In this document: positions 1 through 11,129 of the stretch, piece after piece
How positions within the stretch are numbered: position 1 is the first letter of the stretch
How the letters are laid out: the number at the start of each line of letters is the position of its first letter
The notes under the pieces: generated by a model
Seen by the model: only the letters and a program-made list of their open reading frames with translations
Database searches by the model: none
Told to the model about the DNA's origin: nothing
Source: Asterias amurensis
Lineage: Eukaryota > Echinodermata > Asteroidea > Forcipulatida > Asteriidae
Length of the DNA stretch: 64,000 nt
Assembly (NCBI RefSeq): GCF_032118995.1
Contig: NC_092669.1
Location: 6,075,501-6,139,500, forward strand
Reading direction: 5' to 3'
Translations under genes and position numbers: made by a program

Positions 1-33
1 TTTTCTGAACCGAAAGGGTCCAATGGCTTAAAG
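1..33. repeat. Right end of a TTAA-type MITE, cut by the window edge
   Basis: The bases match the right terminus of the full element at 22022-22376 (core AAAGGGTCCAATGGCT, then TTAA). One T appears lost at the junction. Only the end is visible. Confidence 0.6.
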
Positions 34-429
34 CTTCCGTAGTTTTCTGTGTTTTTTTTTTTAATATGATTTTTCAGAGACAAGGACTCAAAATTAGTCT
101 AGGTATTTATCATTCAAAATCCCCAAATTAGGTAAATATGTTACAAACTTTTACTAAAAAGATGCTGCTCGAATTTATTATTTTTATTTTAAATCTATTT
201 TAATAGTCTATATGTATTAATATTTCAACACTGTCTGTTCACGCACGACCCTTGGTTGTTATTTGTACGTCTAACAAGAACTTATGAACCCGTATCTGTT
301 CATGCACTTTCTGTTTTGGTTGTTGTTGTCAAGAACTTCCAAGAACTTCCCTGTGGGCAAAATACGTTGAATACGGAAGCTTAAAGGGACCATCCGCGTT
401 TCCGAGTTTCCGAGATAAATTATTATAGA
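34..429. other. AT-rich stretch with no recognised gene
   Basis: Low-complexity AT-rich DNA with no reading frame that resembles a known protein. It leads into the palindrome array to its right. Confidence 0.5.
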
Positions 430-860
430 ATTATTATAGAAAGACAGAATAATGAGACGTCTTTCCCTTATGTATTTTCTTGGAAAGACGTCTTTCAAAG
501 ATAATATCTTTGAAAGACGCCTTTCTAAGAAAATACATAAGGGAAATTATCTTTGTGAGACGTCTTTCCAAAAAAATACGTAAGGGAAAGACGTCTCATT
601 ATTCTGTCTTTCTATAATAATTCCAAGAAAGGCTATTAGAGAAAGATGTTATTCCAAGATAAGATATCAGGGAAAGACGTCTTTCCAATATAAGACATAA
701 GGGAAAGACTTCTTATTATTAGGGTAACATGTCTTTCTTGGAAAGACGTCTTTCCCTGATATCTTATCTTGGAAAGACGTCTTTCCCCGATGTCTTATCT
801 TGGAAAGACGTCTTTCCCTGATATCTTTTCTGGGAAAGACGTCTTTCCGAGGTGTACAGT
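430..860. repeat. Array of GGAAAGACGTCTTTCC palindromes
   Basis: A 16-bp perfect palindrome centred on GACGTC recurs many times, whole or as half-sites, separated by short AT-rich spacers such as CTTATGTATTTT. The left part (about 430-630) also folds as a larger inverted repeat around position 506: the segment ending in AGACAGAATAATGAGACGT returns in inverse near 590-615. A related shorter array lies at 1405-1560. Confidence 0.85.
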
Positions 861-879
861 TGGAAGCCACGCCATGTTA

Positions 880-1120
880 TAGACTTGTGGACAAGTCGTT
901 AAATGTCTGTCGCGGTGAAAGCGTTCCGAATCTTCCCGCGATTCCCGCGGTTTACTTGCGAGACTGCTTGCCCCGCGAGACTACTGCTCTCAAGACTACC
1001 TTAGTGGGGAGTAGAAAGTGGCAACCAGCAGTCACGCGAGAGCAGTGATCTCGCGAGAGCACCGCCACAACTTGACTTTCTCACCGTGGCAGACCATTAA
1101 CGACTTGTCGACAAGACTAT
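880..1120. repeat. Foldback element with TIRs containing a direct-inverse GAC(A/T)AGTC motif
   Basis: The left arm (AGACTTGTGGACAAGTCG onward, 882-925) returns inverted at about 1075-1118. The centre carries short inverted CTCGCGAGAGCA segments. A related arm flanks the large foldback at 23107-23645. No coding potential is evident. Confidence 0.7.
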
Positions 1121-1153
1121 GAACACCCAACAGGGTGGATATGTGCGCATTAC

Positions 1154-1333
<180 letters not shown>

Positions 1334-1404
1334 GACTAGCCATGTGACCGTAAATGGTTGGCTCTCGAATCTGCATGCTGTTACGCATAGGTCATCGTGA
1401 TACC

Positions 1405-1560
1405 ATGCCCGAGAAAGACGGATTTCTGAGGTACAGTATCACGGAAAGACGTATTTCTGAGAAACAATATCAAGGAACAAGACGTCTTTCCGAGATACGG
1501 CATGAAGGAAAGACGTCTTCTCAAGATTTGAGATCTCGGAAAGACGTCGGAAGAGATGGG
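1405..1560. repeat. Second, shorter GACGTC palindrome array
   Basis: Degenerate copies of the AAAGACGTCTTTCC motif, including GAAAGACGTATTTC and AAGACGTCTTTCCGAG, matching the array at 430-860. The two arrays flank the foldback and microsatellite, so all may belong to one composite repeat. Confidence 0.75.
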
Positions 1561-1677
1561 AACCATCAAAAGCTCAAACATGGCCCCTGAACATGTCTGG
1601 AAGTACCGCCGGCAGAAAAGTCACAAAATTTGGACAAGTTTAGCCGTTTAATTCGTTTAATAAAGGTGTTTATTAAT

Positions 1678-1835
1678 GGGAATAACAGTATTCGTACCCG
1701 GTCTTCACTGCGTGGTAATGACCGGGTTGGTGGCTGGCGCTGTTAACGGACTGAGCCGGAGGTCCGTTAACAGCGCCAGCCACCAACCCGGCCATAACCA
1801 CGCAGTGAAGACCGGGTACTCGCACTGTTATTCCC
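1678..1835. repeat. 158-bp near-perfect palindrome (MITE or foldback)
   Basis: The left arm starts GGGAATAACAGT and runs through a TACCCGGTCTTCACTGCGTGG core. The right arm is its reverse complement with only a few mismatches, leaving a loop of about 10 bases near 1756. TAAT lies directly on both sides, consistent with a 4-bp target duplication. No coding capacity. Confidence 0.85.
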
Positions 1836-2529
1836 TAATTACTCAAAATGTATTGATAAGGAGCAATGGAGAGCTGTTGATAGTATATAAAACACTATGA
1901 GAAACGCATCCCCTGAAGCAGCGGCGTAACTAGACTTTTTCATTTGGTGGGGCAAGTGGGGGCAAAGATTTAATTTGGGGGGGGGGGCCAAAGAAGTGCA
2001 AGATTATTATTAAATATGTTAACTGATATATAGTTGATACACACCAATGCAGTTCTAAAACAGTCTACATAGTCAGCAGGTAACAAAAGATTGCGAAAAC
2101 AACAAAAAAGGATTTAATTACCAATAGTGATCACCAAGTAACAATTTAGAGTTGTACACGGCATTCTCAAATAGGCTCTGTGGGTGTGTAAATACCCAAA
2201 ACATAATAATATTAGGCCAAGTAAAATACCCAAAACATAATAATATTAGGCCAAGTAAAAACAGAAAAATAGAAATGTTTAGCGTTCCCGCCTGCTTCCT
2301 TTTTACAGGACACCTCCTTTTTTTACATGCACATTTTTTAGTTTTTGTTTTGTTTTTGAAAAAGGGTTATTTTAAATGATCTCAGCACAAAAAAATAATA
2401 ATAATGATCTGAAGGTCTTGTCTGAATGCCTGACCAAACTGTTTCATTAATGTTTTGTGTATTTCAGCAGCAGAAAAAAAACAATGGATATTTGACATTC
2501 TGCTAAGCAGCTCTATGAAATTAGGCCCT
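1836..2529. other. Intergenic; MITE fragment and a short tandem duplication
   Basis: Positions 1858-1912 match part of the AGGCA(C/G)TGGACACTATTGG element family (the GGAGAGCTGTTGATAGTAT segment also seen near 28620). At about 2192-2258 a 34-bp segment (ACCCAAAACATAATAATATT) is directly duplicated. No gene is recognised. Confidence 0.6.
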
Positions 2530-2760
2530 AGGCCCAATTGCATGGCTCTGCTTACCGTAAGCACAGAATTGGCGCTTCTGGAAGCAGGGAATCCTGTGCT
2601 AACGGCAAGCTTATTCACGGGTTAGCGAACGAAGTTTTGCTTCTGCAACGTTACTAGTTACTTGCAAGGCTAGCGCAGAAATACGGCGCTTGCACGTAAG
2701 CGGGGAATCGTCATCGTAAGCGCAGAATTCGACGGTAAGCAGAGCCATGAATTTGGGCCC
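2530..2760. repeat. MITE with GGGCCCAATTTCATGGCTCTG-type TIRs
   Basis: The left end GGCCCAATTGCATGGCTCTG is mirrored on the right by CAGAGCCATGAATTTGGGCC. The body is rich in CTTACGGTAAGC-like inverted half-repeats. Related copies lie at 27387-27637, 31584-31832 and 52775-53058, with a partial copy near 7110-7315. Confidence 0.8.
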
Positions 2761-2917
2761 AGCATGCACGGGGGTGTCAGTATGATAAGTCGTTTTAATA
2801 AAACACAACCGACCCAATTGTGAAAAAACATTCAGTGCTTTTTTGATTGGTTATTCAAAAATGTATTTCAATCCTCAACTATTAAAGTACTTAGGGCCTA
2901 ACCCCCACAAATAATAA

Positions 2918-5900
2918 CTAGAGCTAAATTGCATTTGTGCACAAATGCAGAGCTGTTTCGTCAATAAAAATTTCAAATTTCTCAACTGAGAATTTTTGTT
3001 GGGTATTCAAAAGCAATTTGCCCAATGTGGCATAAATAATTTTTTTTTTGATTATACCATGTTCAGATAGCAATTTATGTGTTAAAGGTGCAAACATTGA
3101 AAAAATCATAAAAGATCATGTGATGACGTCATCATGACGTCATTTCACATTTCATAAGAACTTGTCAATATCCAACAACTTACCAAGTTTCAACATGATC
3201 GCATAATTACTTAGGGAATTACATTAGTTCAAAAAATGCACCTTTAAGGCCGCGTCACGTGACCCCCGATGACTTCATTGATCTGAAACTTCACACATAT
3301 GATGGCTGCCTGACTGTAAACGTGTGTGTAAAATTTAAAGTGATTACAAAAAACTTCACCACAAACACCTTCAAAAAGTCCATTTTGACGAGTTTTAAAC
3401 CTGCCGCTCGAGGGCGCTGTTGCAATTTGTGACGTCATCAATATTTTTTTTGAACTGCCCACCCTTGCCAGACACTAACGTCCTTGGAAAGCAACTTCAT
3501 AACTTTTACCACTTTTGAGTTACAGGGCACTTCCGCTTTTGGCCCGTTACTACCGGAAGTAGAGGTCATGTGAGGTCACGCACACTAAACAAAATGAAGA
3601 CCTAATTTATCCCTACCCAATCCCGCAAACAGAAACCTCTTTTGGCTGATTTGATATAGATTTTCCAACATTTAACATAAAACACCTTTAAGATGACGTC
3701 ACGTGACCAGTGATGACGTCATCATGACATCCTTGCTTTAGGATTATCATTGCACCATAACCTTCAATCCCTGAAAGTTTCATTGCAATTGTTCTTTGGG
3801 AACTATGCAAAAAATTGCGAGTACTGAATCAGACAAATAAACAAAAAACTAGACATAATTGCATTTGTGCACAAATGCACAGCTGTTTCGTCAATTAATT
3901 TTCAAATGCTCAACTGAATTAGATTTTTTGTGTGTATTCAAAGCAGTTAGCCCAATTAGGCATAAATAAAAGAGAAATTCCTTTTATACCATGTTTAGTA
4001 AGCAACTGATGACTTAAAGGTGCAAAAATAAAACAAAAATCATAACAAATCGTGTGATGACGTCATCATAACGGCATTTTATAATTCACAAGAACTTGCC
4101 AATATCTAACAACCTACCAAGTTTCAACAAAGTCGCATAGTTACTACGACTTCTAAAAGTGCAATCACGTGATCCCCGATGACGTCATTGATCTGAAACT
4201 TCACACATCATGATGCCTGCCTGTGTAAAGTTAGAAGCAACTACACAAAACTTCCCCACACACATCTCCAAAAAGTCCGTTTAAAGAGTTTTCAACCTGC
4301 CGCCAGAGGGCGCTGTTGCATTTATCGACGTAATCGATTCTTTTTTTGAACTGCCCACCCTTGCTAGACACTATCATCGTTAAAACCAACTTCATAACTT
4401 TTGCCACTTTTGAAATAGATGACACTTCCGGCTTCGACCAGAAGTAGAGGTCATGTGAGGTCACGCACGCAAAATAAAATAAAGACCTAAATTATTGATC
4501 CCTACCCAATCCCGCAAACAAAAACCTACAGTCTATTGTGGCTGATTTGTAATAGATTTTCAAACACAACATAAAACACGTTTAAGATGACGTCACATGA
4601 CTGGTGATGAATGAAATCCTTGCTTTAGGATCATCATAGGACCATAGAGGTAGAAAGGACCAATACCTTGCATCACTTAAAAATAGGTTGCAATTGTTCT
4701 TTTATAGGAACCATGATGGAGCTTGCCATTACTTTGTGTACAATTAAGAATGTGCATGAGGATATTACATTGGGAACTACACGCTAGATCACCTGTGTAC
4801 AAAATGCAACTACATAAGGAATACACGCAATCGGATGTGTGTACAATTAGGACACGGCATGGTATTTGTGTACAAATGATTACGCATATTGGCATGGCAT
4901 TGTACTTCGTGTACAAATGATTACGCACATTGGCATGGCATTGTACTTCGTGTACAAATGATTACGCACATTGGCATGGCATTGTACATGTACATCGTGT
5001 ACAACAATAAGTGCGTGAGGCTATGGCACGCAACCTTATGGCATTGCACATATACTTAGCTGTTTCGTCAATAACATTTCAAACTTCTCATTTGAGTTTT
5101 AATTATTTGTTGTGTATTCAAAGCAATTTGCCCAATGTGGCATAAATAAAGAAATAATTTGGATTACACCATGTTCAGATAGCAATTGATGTGTTAAAGG
5201 TGTAAAAATGGAAAACAAATCATTAAAAATCATGTGATGACGTCTTCATGACGTCATTTCATGAATCACGAGAACTTGCCAATATCTAATGATCTACATA
5301 GTTTCAACATAATGGCGTCATCCCTTCGAGAGTTATACGACTTCAAAAAATGCACCTTTAATGCTGCGTCACGTGACCCCCGATGACGTCATTGATCTGG
5401 AACTTCAGACACATATGATGCCTGCCAGACAGTAAACGTGTGTGTAAAATTTAAAGTGATTACAAAAAACTTCGCCACAGACATCTTCAAAAAGTCTATT
5501 TTGAAGAATTTTCAACTTGCCACTAGAGGGCGCTGTTGCCATTTATGACGTCATCAATACTTCTTTTGAATTGCCCACCCTTGCTAGACACTTTTATCTC
5601 GGAGAACAAAAATCATAACTTTTTCCACTTTTGAGTTACAGGCCACTTTCGTTTTTGGCCCGTTTCGTCCGGAAGTAGAGGTCATGTGAGGTCACGCACA
5701 CGAAATAACATGATAACCTAATTTATTCCTACCCAATCCCGTTAACAGAAATCTACGGTCTCTTGTGGTTGATTTGATATAGATTTTCAAAGATTTAAAT
5801 AAAACACCTTTAAGATGACGTCACGTGGCCGGTGATGACGTCATCATGACGAATTTCGTTTAGGACCCTCCTTGCACCAATGCCCTTCATCACTGAAAGT

Positions 5901-5970
5901 TTCATTGCAATTGCTCTTTAGGAACCATGCAAAAAAAATGCGAGTACTGAATAATCCTGAAACAACCAAA
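2918..5970 (-). repeat. Helitron-ended array: three 0.9-1.2 kb units rich in TGACGTCA
   Basis: Units begin at CTAG at 2918 and 3849; a third starts near 5048 without CTAG. Read on the minus strand, the end is a perfect hairpin (GCATTTGT, 2-base loop, ACAAATGC) followed by a few bases, CTAG and TT, the layout of a Helitron 3' terminus. Each unit carries several TGACGTCA (CRE-type) palindromes, about 13 in all, and an AGGTCA-TGTG-AGGTCA (DR4) motif near 3565, 4447 and 5676. No protein is encoded. Confidence 0.7.
4862..4990. repeat. 41-bp minisatellite, about three copies
   Basis: A unit starting TACTTCGTGTACAAATGATT and ending GGCATGGCATTG repeats in tandem inside the second unit of the array at 2918-5970. 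This helps explain why that unit is longer than the others. Confidence 0.9.
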
Positions 5971-5973
5971 TAA

Positions 5974-6890
5974 CTAGACATTAGGCGTTTGAACACAAAG
6001 CTGTTTCGTGTTCTTTTGCTTGGATTATGTGCTAAAATGACCAAGGAGCCTATAACTGAAAAAAAGTGAAAATTATGAATAGTGTCTTGAGTTATGGTGC
6101 TACTTCCGGTTGACCCGAAAATAGAGGTCGACATGGGGTCACGGTAACCTAAGGCTAATCGCCAATGCCCAAGGAGTCTCAAACTGAAAAAAGTTTGAAA
6201 AAATTGATATTGTCCCACTTCGGGTTGACCTGGTAGTAGAGATCAACTTGAGGTCACGTTTTTTTTTAAATTAATCTCCAATCCCCAAGGAGTCTAAAAC
6301 TACAAACAGTATAAAAATCGGACGTGTACTTCTTGCGATATGGTCCCACTTCCGGGTGACCAGAAAGTAGAGGTCAACTTGAGGTCATGGCTTTTCAAAG
6401 TTTATTTTTAACGCCTCTGGGGTCTAAAACTGGAAACAGTCTAAAAATGGGCTGTGTACTTCTTGAGATATGGTCCCATCTCCGGTTGACCTGGAATTAG
6501 AGGTCAACTTGAGGTCACGGTTTTTCAAAGTTTATTTTTAACACCTAAGGGGGTCTAAAACTGAAAAAAAGTTTGAAAATCGGTTGAATAGTACTTGAGA
6601 TATGGTCCCACTTCCGGTTGACACGTGACACGGAAGAAGAGGTCAAAACAAGGTCACGGTTTTTCCCATCAAATTTAAAGACCTGAGGAGTCTATAATTG
6701 AAGAATTTTTGTTTAATCGGTTGTGTAACTCTTCAGATATGGTCCCACTTCCGGTTGACCCGGAAGTAGAGGTCAACTTGAGGTCACAGTTTTTCAAAAT
6801 TAATTTCCATGCCCCAAGGAGTCTTTCACTACAGTGTAAAAGTTGGTTCTGTACTTTTTGAGATATGGTGCTGCAAGGATTTTTACTGTC
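5974..6890 (-). repeat. DR5/ETS tandem array, copy 1, with Helitron-type end
   Basis: The array starts at AACTAGACATTAGG and repeats with a period near 130 bp. Each unit contains CACTTCCGGTTGACCCGGAAG (inverted ETS-type sites; shown here as 20 bases plus G) and then AGGTCA-N5-AGGTCA, for example near 6372, 6501 and 6771. The terminal hairpin is degenerate in this copy. Confidence 0.75.
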
Positions 6891-7804
6891 ACTCGTCAAT
6901 AGAGGGCGGTATATAAGATGAGTGGTCCCTAGTTGAATAATGTAAAAACTTGTATTTGACTCAGGATTGTTTGATTTGGTTGGTTTCTTGAGTTCATGCC
7001 AGTATTTTTAGAGTCCATTGCCATGTGACAAAATACTTAAGGATAAAATCCTTGTATTTGGTTGGTGGTTTGATGTTTGATCTAGTTCGAGTGGCTTTTA
7101 CTGAACTCGTAACCACCAAACTTTGCACCTACGATCACCATTTTCCGCTTAATGTGCAAGCGCGGAATAAAATATGCGAGCTTGGAATTCGGAAGCACAC
7201 AAACAAAAGAAATCCCTGCTAAGCAGTGTAGTTCGCTTGACGTAAGCGCAGAATTCACTGCTTCTGCTAAGCACTGAATCTTTGCTTCCAGAGCAGAGCA
7301 CGACATTGGGCCCATTCGCACAAGATTTTTCATAAGGTTTGTCGCGATTCAGAACCGCAATGCATTTAAGGAAGAAATATGGGGCGGTTTCTATGCAGTT
7401 TCTACGACTCGCGCTCGCAACGCCTATACCTGTGTGTGGGTTCAACAGCGCTCTCTCTTGAAATTTTGCAATTCGCGATAACACCTTAAGCAAGTTCCCA
7501 TCATGATAGGCCTGGGTGACTAGTGAAATTTACTAACTCGACTAGTCGCACCTCAATCCCAACTACGACACTTGTCGAGATAAATTACGGATTCTCAAGA
7601 CTTGTGCTGCAAAGTGTTGCAAGCGCACGTTATGTTGCGAATAGTAAGAAGCAACACAACTCAGTGTTTCACCAGACAGGTTGTCGGAACAATTTTTGTA
7701 GTCAACGTTTGAGCACAATTAAAACGGAGTAGAGAAAAATAGTAGTCGCGACTCAAATAATAATTTGTAGTCGCAACTTTAACACTAAAGCACAATAGTC
7801 GCCC
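6891..7804. other. Intergenic; degenerate GGGCCC MITE, otherwise nothing recognised
   Basis: Positions about 7060-7160 recur at 16025-16125 (TGGTTTGATGTTTGATCTAG then ACCACCAAACT), and 7105-7315 resembles the GGGCCCAATT MITE family. The rest shows no gene. Confidence 0.5.
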
Positions 7805-8646
7805 CGGCCTACGTAAGCAAACCACGGGTATTACCCTGCGAATGCAAATCTTTAAGTCACTGTTAAGTTACTGTTGTTTTCGCAGTGAAAGTTTCGCAGA
7901 AGTTAAGCACAATTAGTCAATTGTAGCATTTTTGTTGCGAATTGTGACGCTCAAGAACACATTCCCTGCTAAGCTGTTAAATACGCTTAGCGTAAGCACA
8001 ATTCCATGATTACGTAAGCGCTGCGATTCTTTCCTTTAAAAGCCATTGGCCCAGGACCAAACTACATATAGCTTCTTAAACACAAAAAGCAGCTTAACAC
8101 AGCAAATACAAGTACAAGTTGTGAATCAAGGTATTCTGCTCATCTGCAATTTTTTAAAGCAAAATGTTTTGCCTATTGATTATAAGCACCTCTATAACAT
8201 TGAGCCACTCAACCACACGAGAAACGTCAGCATAATAAAATCTCTGCTTTTGTATTCCTGTCATTGTCAATAAGTTTTTGTTTGTCATGGTCTAATTTCA
8301 GAAAGTAAAGCAAAAGGCTGGAATTAGTTTAGGCAAATGGTCCCCGGCGCAAACAAGGTGACTCACCCGTAAAACATTCCAAATCCCAGGCAGTCTATTT
8401 TCGTCGTCCACGCTCGTCGCCTGAAACGAACCCGGTCCACGTACCGGTCAACTTGGTCCCAAACCAACTCGGTCCCAGTCAAGAGCTTAATACGTTGACG
8501 GTTTTTTCACTCATTTCTCAAAAACTACAACACCACAGCAGGTAATATTTTAAGGGAAGCTTTCAACTATCATTATCTTCAAACTGTTTAAGTAGAGTGT
8601 ACATCTTTGGATACGATGGTGTGTCGTCGTCGTCGAAAACCCCTAT
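7805..8646. repeat. Spacer block C, copy 1 (paralogue of 12330-13165)
   Basis: About 840 bp align by eye with 12330-13165, sharing CTCAAGAACACATTCCCTGC, ACTACATATAGCTT, TTGTATTCCTG and a terminal GATGGTGTGTCGTCGTCGTC. The two copies sit before the same downstream block, so they are parts of a larger repeated unit. No open reading frame is shared. Confidence 0.85.
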
Positions 8647-8650
8647 TTAA

Positions 8651-9844
8651 AGTCACCTGGAAGTGGTATTTTTTTTAAATAAAGCTTTTGTCACTAAAAC
8701 ATGTATTTTTATGAGAGGAATGTGAATGAAAAATTAACTGAGGTTTAAAAATCTTAGTTTTGATTGTATTTACAAATTTATGAGTAAGCCCCGACCAGAG
8801 AGGGCGCTGTTCGTGACGTATTTCAAGGCGCGATATTTGGAGAGAAAATTTGTAGTCGGGCCCCCGTACATTACGTCTGGGAACATGGCACATCAAAACA
8901 AATTTAGACACGATTTTACACACATACGTACATTGAAACTTGAACATGTTGAACGCCTAGTGGTTTTTACAAAAGCTATTGCTGCTATTTTTATTTAACT
9001 ATGCGACTTTTTAGTGACCAAATGGGTTGTAAGATGTGGGTCTGCCTACGTATTATTATAGAAATACGGCCACGGAGCAGACTGCACGCACGCACTATGG
9101 CTGCTGTATAATGGGCGGACGGTCACATAGGACCTGCACGCACGGTGAATCGCATGCGGTACCAACAAAAAATCGTGTCACTTGGCAAAAGCTAAAAACA
9201 TACCCTCAAAGTTCAAACTTACCCGAATTTTTTCACGTTTAGCAAATGCTCCTCTGAGTTCGTCACGTCTTTCAGATACCTTCCTCGACTTCCCACTAGC
9301 TAGACAAGTTGTTGGGACGGCGTCGTGTTTAAGAATGGCTCTTCTCGTCATGTCAAATGAGTTGTGTATCCAGGATTCGAAGCACGACGGCTCTAAGTGT
9401 TCGTGCAGCGCTGAAAATGACGTCAGACCGGACCACCTTGCTCTAATTAATCTGACTTTCGCAGCCCACAACCGCCTATACTTGGGATCTGCAGGAAACA
9501 GATGAAGACTGACCCCATCTTTAGTTGTTTTGCTGCATCCAGCAGCAATACACCTGGTCGGCATTGCCGAGAAAACCTTTTTCGCAGCGTACAAACTCAC
9601 GTCTTAGAATTACATGTACTTTTGCACGTGTGTTTATCTACGCATCGAGGGGGGTCTATGTTTGATCGAGGCAAAGTCTTCCTTTTCCTACGTCACAAAA
9701 GGGGTAGGCGGAGTCAACCCCCAGTCACTTAATTAATTTTTTTAACATATAAATCGTGACAAACAATTACTCAAAAAATTGTTTTATTGTTAATAAACAT
9801 ATACTCTTATGTTTAAAAGAAAAAAATCCTATTTCCAGGTGCCT
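8651..9844. mobile_element. TTAA-flanked TIR transposon carrying a THAP-like exon, copy 1
   Basis: The ends are AGTCACCTGGAAGTGG and TTCCAGGTGCCT, inverted repeats of each other, directly flanked by TTAA at 8647-8650 and 9845-9848. This is the target preference of piggyBac-type elements. The paralogous block at about 13160-13175 continues from the left flank to the right flank without the insert, so it is a natural empty site. No piggyBac transposase is present; the only cargo recognised is a THAP-like exon on the minus strand. A shorter copy lies at 20252-21315. Confidence 0.85.
9223..9564 (-). pseudogene. THAP-domain exon fragment inside a TIR element
   Basis: This minus-strand stretch starts at ATG (9564) and encodes 114 codons before a strong GTAAGT donor at 9222-9217, in phase 0. 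The start MPTRCIAAGC matches the N-terminus of THAP zinc fingers (C5 and C10 are the first zinc pair). FP near residue 25, a conserved Trp and AVPT at the end of the domain follow in order. The second zinc pair, normally C-x2-H, reads H-E-H here, with Cys lost and one residue missing, so the finger is probably not functional. THAP domains bind DNA and occur in P-element transposases and host regulators. No following exon was found. It may be a captured host first exon or a relic of a transposase. Confidence 0.65.
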
Positions 9845-9848
9845 TTAA

Positions 9849-10379
9849 TTACGCACGTTCATTTGAACGAAAACCTCAAACCTTCGTACTTTGTACAAGC
9901 GTAAACTAATGGGCCCGGAAGCCGGTTAGAAAGTAATATGTCCCGAACGACGGTAGGAAAACAAAATGAGTAGACTCCCCTCAAGAAGTCACAACTCATG
10001 ATAGGTACATACTGTATGGCATTTACCATAGAGAATGTTTAACAATAAAATGGAAGTGACTGCATCCAGTTATAGTCAAATGCGTAGACTCATCTCAAGA
10101 AGTCACAACACATGATAGGTATATACTATTATGGCATTTACCAAAGAGGATATTGGACCAGCAACATGGAAGCGACTGCATCCAGTTATACTCAAATGAA
10201 GATTACGTGGTTAATTAATTAAGATTTTTTTTTTTTTTTTTTACATTTAAAGTAAAGCTGATGTTTTAAGCTTCAATTTGGTATAATAAACTCACTCTTT
10301 CGTATTATGGTTTGGTAGATTAGGCTTAAATAAAAAACGCGTACAAATGCTATGGGTTTTAGGCGGAAACAAAGAACAA
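9849..10379. repeat. Spacer block D, copy 1, with an internal 110-bp duplication
   Basis: It begins ATTACGCACGTTCATTTGAA and contains two tandem copies of a unit around ATGATAGGTACATACTGTAT and GACTGCATCCAGTTAT (about 9970-10195). It ends at GGTTTTAGGCGGAAAC next to the array start. Copies are at 13169-13716 and, partly, 16525-16895; the start also recurs at about 24990-25100. Confidence 0.8.
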
Positions 10380-11129
10380 CTAGACATTAGGTGTTTGTGA
10401 ACAAACACAAAGCTGTTCCGTGTTCTTTTCCTTTGATTATGTGCTAAAATGACCAAGGAGTCTATTACTGAAAAGGACGAAGATGCCGAGTAGTGTCTTG
10501 AGTTATGGTGCCACTTCCGGTTGACCCGGAAGTAGAGGTCGACATTGGGTCATGGTAACCTAAGGCTAATCTCCAATGCCCAAGGAGTCTCTAACTGAAA
10601 AAAAGTTTGAAAAACGATATTGCCACACTTTGGGTTGACCCGGTTGTAGAGGTCAACTTGAGGTCATGGTGTTTCAAAAATTTATCTCCAATCCCAAAGG
10701 AGTCTATAACTACAAACAGTCTAAATCGGCCGTGTACTTTTTGAGATATGGTCCCACTTCCGGGTGACCCGGAAGTAGTGGTCAACTTGAGGTCACGGTT
10801 TTACAAAGTTTATTTTCAACGCCTAAGGGGTCTTTAGTTGAAAAAAGTTAGAAAATTGGTTGTATAGTTATGGATATATGGTCCCACTTCCGGTTGACCC
10901 GGAAGTACAGGTCAATGGAGGTAAAGTTTTTTCGCAACTTATCTCCAGTCCCCTAGGAGTCTATAACCACAGTCTAAAAATATGCCGTGTACTTCTTGAG
11001 ATATGGTCCCACTTCCGGTTAACCAGGAAGTAGCGGTCAACTTGAGGTCACAAGTTTTCAAAGTTTATCTTTAACGCCTAAGGGGTCTAAAACTGAAAAA
11101 AAGTTTGAAAATCGGTTGTATAGTATGGA

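Noticed and set aside
430..860. CRISPR array (regular short repeats)
   Set aside because: Spacers are AT-rich and themselves repeated or inverted, repeats are palindromic, and the genome is eukaryotic. The hairpin arrays at 16905, 26690 and 14311 are rejected for the same reasons.
4723..4928. Short open frames on both strands near 4.8 kb
   Set aside because: They read through the 41-bp minisatellite and have no known domain.
9182..9505. Plus-strand open frames across the THAP exon and its copy at 20745-21206
   Set aside because: Antisense shadows; the minus strand shows the THAP pattern and a splice donor.
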